Made by a program: the position numbers and the translations under genes
The notes under the pieces: generated by a model
The model's database searches: none
Told to the model about the DNA's origin: nothing
The model's input: only the letters and a program-made list of their open reading frames with translations
From: Atriophallophorus winterbourni
Taxonomy: Eukaryota > Platyhelminthes > Trematoda > Plagiorchiida > Microphallidae
Reading direction: 5' to 3'
Assembly: GCA_013407085.1 (NCBI GenBank)
Contig: JACCGJ010023744.1
Location: 1 to 64,000, forward strand
Length of the DNA: 64,000 bases
Shown: piece by piece, positions 59,035 through 64,000 of the stretch
How the letters are laid out: each line of letters opens with the position of its first letter
Numbering within the stretch: the first letter of the stretch is position 1

Positions 59035-59995
59035 CCTATTCAATGCTTTCGGATAATATAGGAGTGATATATTTTTAAACGAGATAAATACTGACATTCC
59101 GAAAATGAATAATCCTGATATCACCCAAGATCAATGGAAAATTTTCATCGAAGATGTGTGATGTATCTGTGTTGATGATTATTCGTAACTTTTCATTAGG
59201 ATTGCTTGAAATAGATTAATATATCCCGAATATGAACAGTTTTCGTGTCCGGTAGACGATTGGAATTGCTTAAATCAAGTTGACGTCTCCTGCGGGTCAG
59301 TTATATTTATTTCGGTGTAGAGAAGTTACGCAGGAAAGAAAATACTTGAAGCCGAGTGAATGTTCTTATGAAACTTGTGAAACCTAATTAAAAATCAATA
59401 CTAAATTATTCCATTATTATATTGATCATTGAGTAGCACATCTAAGTTGAGAAGATCCTACATGTTTTCTATTCTGTGGAATCAAGCACGCATTTTGTAA
59501 GTATCTTAAGTTATCATTATTACCATTAATTGCATGAACTAAATTCTTTTGTCAAACTCATTCGGAACCAAAAAATGCATTTATCTGATAAGCATCGGTA
59601 AACGGAGAAAACACTGCAGGTTATAGGTTGCTTTTCGGAAAACAGAAAATGACAAGATATACTTTCATTTTGTCATCTCATGGCTTATTTTTTCAAATGA
59701 AGAAAGTTACCGGATGTTTGTGTGAAATTTAAAAAAATTAGATTACCCCGTCGTGGTGTGGTTATGCTTCAAGAATCCTGGCCTCACGCTGAAATCCATG
59801 AATGTTTGACTTTGTTTGACGGCTTCAATCATTATATTCTTGATCGTGAATGCAATTACAGGAATCGTATTAGAGGAGGTTTTAATTATAATATAAACTA
59901 TGGTACAATTGTAAGAAAAAAATATGTTTACATAAAATAACAATATAATTCGGTGGACCATGCCTGTGTCATAGAAATGCAATCAAATGAGAATT
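59035..59995. other. Unassigned intergenic sequence
   Basis: Nothing recognised; complementary short frames at 59722-59982 on both strands are probably chance. Confidence 0.4.
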
Positions 59996-59999
59996 TTTG

Positions 60000-60240
60000 A
60001 TCAATATTGCTCATTTATAAGCTCTTCGAGTGCTTGACCAGGAATCACATTGTGATTCTCTATTTCAACATTTTGGTTCTTTGTAGGAACTCTATTTGAC
60101 AGTGGCATACAAGTATACCTTTGTTTACCACAATACCACTGTTTCAAGGCGAATTGTACCTTGCCTTACTGTCTCCACATGATGACGGAAAATTTCCAGA
60201 TTCCGGTTGTGGTGTGTAAGGGATGGGGATGCGAGCAGCA
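60000..60240 (+). repeat. Retrozyme-like hammerhead repeat, subfamily A
   Basis: Body with GAATCACATTGTGATTCT, GACAGTGGCATACAAGTATA and CCACTGTTTCAAGGC, then a hammerhead-like motif at 60173-60214 and GTGTAAGGGATGGGGATGCG and AGCAGCA. Ribozyme: CTCCAC pairs with GTGGTG (one mismatch) as stem I, but the core is ATGATGA and GAAA is GATT, so it is inactive. Confidence 0.7.
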
Positions 60241-60384
60241 ATAAATAATGGAAAAAATATCATTATGCTCGAATTTAATATTTTTAAAATCACTCTTTTG
60301 TTTTATGGTTTCATTCATAAAAACAAGCGATCATGCATTGCATAATCTGGTTTTTCAATGTATATACACAATTATTAACTAACA

Positions 60385-60660
60385 GGCTCATTTGCATGCT
60401 TTCCCATCAGACAAACACCCTACGACTGGTTTCGTGCTGTTTGTAGTCATCAGGTAGGGACAGTAGGATCGTTATCCGCCTGCATTTGAAACTCTGGAAG
60501 AATAGTAAACAAGTTGTGCTTGTATGCTACTGTTGGATAAGGATTGCACGACTAAGCTGTTCAATCACATATACCCAAAAACAAGCGGATGATGTTAAAA
60601 CCCACAATCGTGAACGAAAAAGCTCATTTGCATGCATTTCCTTAACACAACAACCCCAAT
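60385..60660 (-). repeat. Retrozyme-like hammerhead repeat, subfamily B, unit plus start of next unit
   Basis: Read on the minus strand, the unit opens at 60660 with GGGGTTGTTGTG and GCATGCAAATGAGCTTTTTC, passes GTGATTGAACAG, GCATACAAGCACAACTTGTT and GTTTCAAATGC, reaches the ribozyme at 60459-60418, and continues after the cut with GTAGGGTGTTTG and GCATGCAAATGAGC. The post-cut segment thus occurs at both ends, about 237 nt apart, and homology between them stops at the predicted cleavage site. No coding capacity. Confidence 0.75.
60418..60459 (-). ncRNA. Hammerhead ribozyme, best preserved stem I
   Basis: Minus strand: stem I CCCTAC (60459-60454) pairs perfectly with GTAGGG (60423-60418). Core CTGATGA (60453-60447), GAAA (60433-60430), then CCAGTC with a GTC cleavage triplet (60426-60424). 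Stem II CTAC-AAACA-GCAC is weak compared with the GTGC/GCAC pairing of sister copies. Overall 42 nt with intact catalytic bases. Confidence 0.8.
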
Positions 60661-60689
60661 AATGCATATATATGGACTGCAGCTTCATT

Positions 60690-63183
60690 TGCCACCATAG
60701 GTGTCGCTTATCGTTCCCCCAATACTCAGGCAGATACTCTGATATCACAGATATGTCAGTGTGGTAGATCCTCAAACTGCTTGATTATTAGCGATTTCAA
60801 TGCTCCTAGTATTGATTGGACTTCGCTAGATGAAGGTTCTGGGTCATTCGAGCGGGACATATTGGACGCTGTGGTTGATGTGGGCCTCGTGCAGCATGGT
60901 TCCTATCCGACTAGAGTAGGCCCCACTGGGTGTGAGTCCATTTTGGAATTGGTATTCACTCCCACACAGTCCGAAATTACTCAGCTTCGGACTTAAGCTC
61001 CAGTAGGCTGTAGTGATCGTGTCACCCTCAGTTTTATTTTGAAACGCAACACTAGCTGGGTACCAGATCCAATTCCCAGAAGGAATTTTTGGAAGGCAGA
61101 CGCGGGTAGGTTATGGGATGTTGCTTCATCTCTCATTTGTTCTTTCGATCAATCAGCTGATGTTGAAGAATGTTGACTGTTAATCCGTAATAATATTTGG
61201 ACAGTAACTTAGGTGGCTGTTCCGTTGTCCACACGTCGTCGTAAGGCGAAAGTTCCCCCTTGGTTTGACAAGGAGCTACGGAAACTTTTGCGGCAACCTC
61301 AAATGCTGTGGTCGATATTCGTAAGCCGGAAAAACGCCACTGACTATGACAACTCCCGGCAAGCTAGAAAACTTTGTGCGGAATTAAAACGCAGAAAATG
61401 TATGTTGTACGGGCAGCGATTGGTTGGCGAGTCTACTTGTGCACCAAATCGGCTATTCACATACATTCGTCGTCTAACAAAGGCGTCGCCATATATTCCT
61501 AATTTGATAGATACTAATGGGGTAGACATTACTGAAGCCATAGCTAAGCAATATGCCTCCGCGTACTGTTTCGAGGACAGTGATCCCCCTTCTGTCTCTA
61601 ATAACAGTGAGGTCCTGTCTGATCTTTATGTAAATGTAGAGACTGTTAGACTCCTGTTGGAACAGTTAGACACACAATCCGCGCCAGGACCAGGTATTCA
61701 TCCGTTGGTTTTACGAGAACTATCAGAAGTGTCGTGCGTTCCGCTGGTCGGGCTGTTTAAAAAATTTGTATTATTTGGGGTCTTGCAACAACAATGTAAA
61801 AAGGGTATTATTAAACCTATGTTTAAGAGCGAGGACCTTATTAGTCCGGCTAATTGCAGGTCTGTCACATTGACTTCTGTGATCGGTAAAATTTTAGAGG
61901 AGTTGATCAAAAGAAAAATAGAGCACTTTCTTCTGTGGTGTGGACGTTGGTGTCCACAACAACATGGATTCACCAAAAATCGCTCATGCGTAAGTAACCT
62001 GCTCCTGGCGCGAGAAAGTTATTGTGCTTTGACTGATTCTGGTCAAGCGGTCGATGTCAGTTTTATCGACTTCAGTAAGGCGTTCGATCGCGTGCCCACC
62101 GCCGATTGCTCGTCAAGCCGGAGGGTTTGAGTATTCAAGGTTGTCTACTTAAGTGGATCGAGGCATTCATCTCAGGGCGGCCAGTCCTTGTAGAGGTGAA
62201 TGGAGTTTTGTCTTCAGAAATGATAGCAGGCTCCGGAGTGCCGAAGGGATCTGTCCTTGATCCATTGTTATTCAACATTTTCCTGAATGATATTCCGGAC
62301 GCGGTAGCTGCGATGGCCACAAGCAACTGCAACAAGCTGTTGATGACTTAGTCACCTGGTCACTGCCTATAAATGAGGAGAAGACAGTGGTCATGCGCAT
62401 ATACTCCGATGACACTGGTGGTGAATACTTAAATGGAGGTAAGCCTATTAGAGCGGTGAGGGTCGAAAACGTTTTTGGGATTATGGTTATGGATTACTTA
62501 GAGTCAAAGGTTGAAACTTGTCGGAGAATAGGCAGCGCTACTAGGATGCTTTGGGCTAATCAACGTTCATTTGCTTCCATTACCACGCAAAAGTTTCAGA
62601 CACTTTTCTCTGCTTATATTCGTCCTCTGTTGGAATATGGGCTACCTGTTGCATTTCCTCAGTCTAAAGGCGAATGCGACACTTTGGAGAGGATACAAAG
62701 GAGGGGCACTGAGATGGTTTGTGGAATGCGCCATCTCGCGTACGAGGATCGGAGAAGCTTACTGAAACTCTACCCCCTTGAAGAGAAAAATTTGACCTGC
62801 TCCCGACACGCCGTATTCTTCTCGGTCAATATGGAGACGAGATCCTCCAGTACTTCCGATTAGTAAGTGAGTCGAGGACTCGTGGACATGACCTTAAGTC
62901 GTAGAAGCCTAGAAGGCTAAATATGAGTAATGCGAGCACGCTATCCACGCGGGTGGTGAACACTTGGAACTCTCTACCGTAAGTGCTCCTGTCTCTACCA
63001 TTAGAACAGCTATTCAAAAGCGCGTTAGATAAGCATTTTTTGAGACGGATGGACTTGATATGATATATAGTGGTGTTCATCTACTCTCAGGGCTTGCCTT
63101 GTCAACAGAAGTCACCCATGTTTATTGCTGTAATAAAGCCTAAACGGATTTTATGCCTTCTGATTTCGATTCACAAGAAGAAG
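60690..63183 (+). mobile_element. CR1-like retrotransposon, 5' truncated, catalytic box deleted
   Basis: Endonuclease part: GVAYRSPNTQADTLI, IISDFNAPSIDW (GDFN changed to SDFN), ESILELVFTPT and GCSDRVTL (SDH changed to SDR), with stops at 60994, near 61174 and near 61210. The RT frame 61213-62130 has WFDKELRKLL, SAPGPGIHPLVLRELS, QQHGFTKNRSC and VSFIDFSKAFDRVP. A frameshift at about 62098 moves to 62106-62351 (GVPKGSVLDPLLFNIFLNDI). At about 62317 the sequence jumps from DIPDAVAAM to KQLQQAVDDLVTWSLPIN, so the catalytic FADD box is deleted. C-terminus 62387-62863 (IRPLLEYGLPVAFPQSKGEC, RIQRRGTEMV). The 3' end is an AATAAAGCC region and an AAGAAGAAG tail near 63183. Confidence 0.88.
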
Positions 63184-63189
63184 AAATGG

Positions 63190-64000
63190 CGCTAACGGAC
63201 AACTGGGCGTGGTTCCCAGTAAGCGGAGGAAAGCCATAGTTGTATCAATACACAAGGGTGGTTGCAGGTTAACTGTTGGGAACTATAGACCTGTCAGCCT
63301 GACTAACATCGTCTCAAAAGTACTAGAAAAACTATTGCGTGACAAAATCTGTCAGCATCTTAGTCGGTATTCTCTGTTGAGTGTAACTTAACATGGATTT
63401 CTTAAAGGTAGATCCTGCCTGACTAACCTTCTTAGTTTTCTCGATACTGCAACTAAAATGCTGGACGAACGAAATCCAGTCGGAGCCTTCTGTTTAGATT
63501 TTAGCAAGGCTTTTGATTCCGTAAATCACCGCCTTCTAGAGATCTAGCTAGCAGCTAAGGCAATACAGGGTAGTTTACTTGCTTGGATAAAAGCATTCCT
63601 TACAGGTATAACATTCAGAGTTCGGGTTGGATCATCGTTGTCTAGCCAAACCGACGTGATCATTTGGGTCCCTCAAGGTTCGGTACTCAGTCCTCTTCTA
63701 TTCCTAATTTTCAATGATGACTTGTCATCTGACTTGAAGTGACCATGCTTTATTTTCGCGGCTGATGTGAAGTTCATCGGATCAACGGATGAAGATACCT
63801 TTATGAACGACCTTGAGCGGGTTATAAACTGGTCATACCAGTGGCTCTATCACTAAATCTTAATAAGGACAAACTCTTATCAGCTTTGGGTGATAAGATT
63901 TCGGTCCAGGTGTCAGGGAATTCCCTCAGTGTTAACGCCGCACAGTGTGTTAAGGATTTGGGTGTACTGGTTAGCGCTGACTCCAAATGGGATGACAAAT
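63190..64000 (+). mobile_element. CR1-like RT fragment running off the window
   Basis: Begins abruptly in the RT right after the previous element's tail: RKAIVVSIHKGG, NYRPVSLTNIVSKVLEKLL, stop at about 63389, HGFLKGRSCLTNLL, FCLDFSKAFDSVNH, stop near 63547, VPQGSVLSPLLFLIFNDDL, FIFAADVKF and, after a frameshift near 63846, NLNKDKLLSALGD and CVKDLGVLVSADSKWDD. The catalytic box is FAAD instead of FADD. It is closest in style to the element at 1-3110. Confidence 0.85.

Noticed and set aside
1..64000. CRISPR arrays, bacterial operons, rRNA genes
   Set aside because: No regularly spaced repeats, no ribosomal RNA sequence, and gene structure is clearly eukaryotic.

Overview
This is an AT-rich, repeat-dense eukaryotic window. 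It most likely comes from a digenean trematode (fluke). Three things suggest this: a multi-exon importin gene whose first six introns are only 28-33 nt long; many decayed CR1-like, RTE-like and Penelope-like (PLE) retroelements; and tRNA-derived SINEs carrying a hammerhead ribozyme, like the Smalpha SINE of schistosomes. I cannot name the species.

Two host genes are supported. On the plus strand (36230-43441) a two-exon gene encodes a 549-residue protein with three C2H2 zinc fingers; a 5.56-kb intron splits the linker between fingers 2 and 3. On the minus strand (57240 down to 47323) fourteen exons join in phase to give about 1015 residues of an importin-7/8 type nuclear transport receptor. 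Only the short last exon is missing. Its introns go from six micro-introns at the 5' end to a 4.17-kb intron 11 that holds a same-sense RTE element, and the locus carries five copies of a short SINE-like repeat with a CATA tail.

The rest is mobile DNA and its debris. 1-3110: a CR1-like element (endonuclease plus reverse transcriptase), the best preserved, cut by the window edge. 3390-5620: an older CR1-like copy. 6240-7312 and 34980-35390: pieces of another non-LTR family. 11096-12010, 17471-17812 and 40230-40720: PLE remnants with a GIY-YIG endonuclease. 12850-14500, 26930-27900, 33330-33560, 39230-39445 and 57721-58560: CR1-like fragments. 45540-45870 and 50640-53000: RTE. 60690-63183 and 63190-64000: two adjacent CR1-like copies. 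Long stretches between hold nothing I recognise.

The most interesting signal is self-cleaving RNA. At least three classes of hammerhead ribozyme motif occur: in the tRNA-like SINE (9128, 32561), in the terminal repeats of a PLE remnant (17498 and 17743), and in a dispersed retrozyme-like repeat of about 220-240 nt (24350, 29370, 60000, 60385 and fragments). In the copy at 60385-60660 the unit begins where the ribozyme would cut, as expected if a multimeric or circular RNA with self-cleaved ends was reverse-transcribed into the genome.
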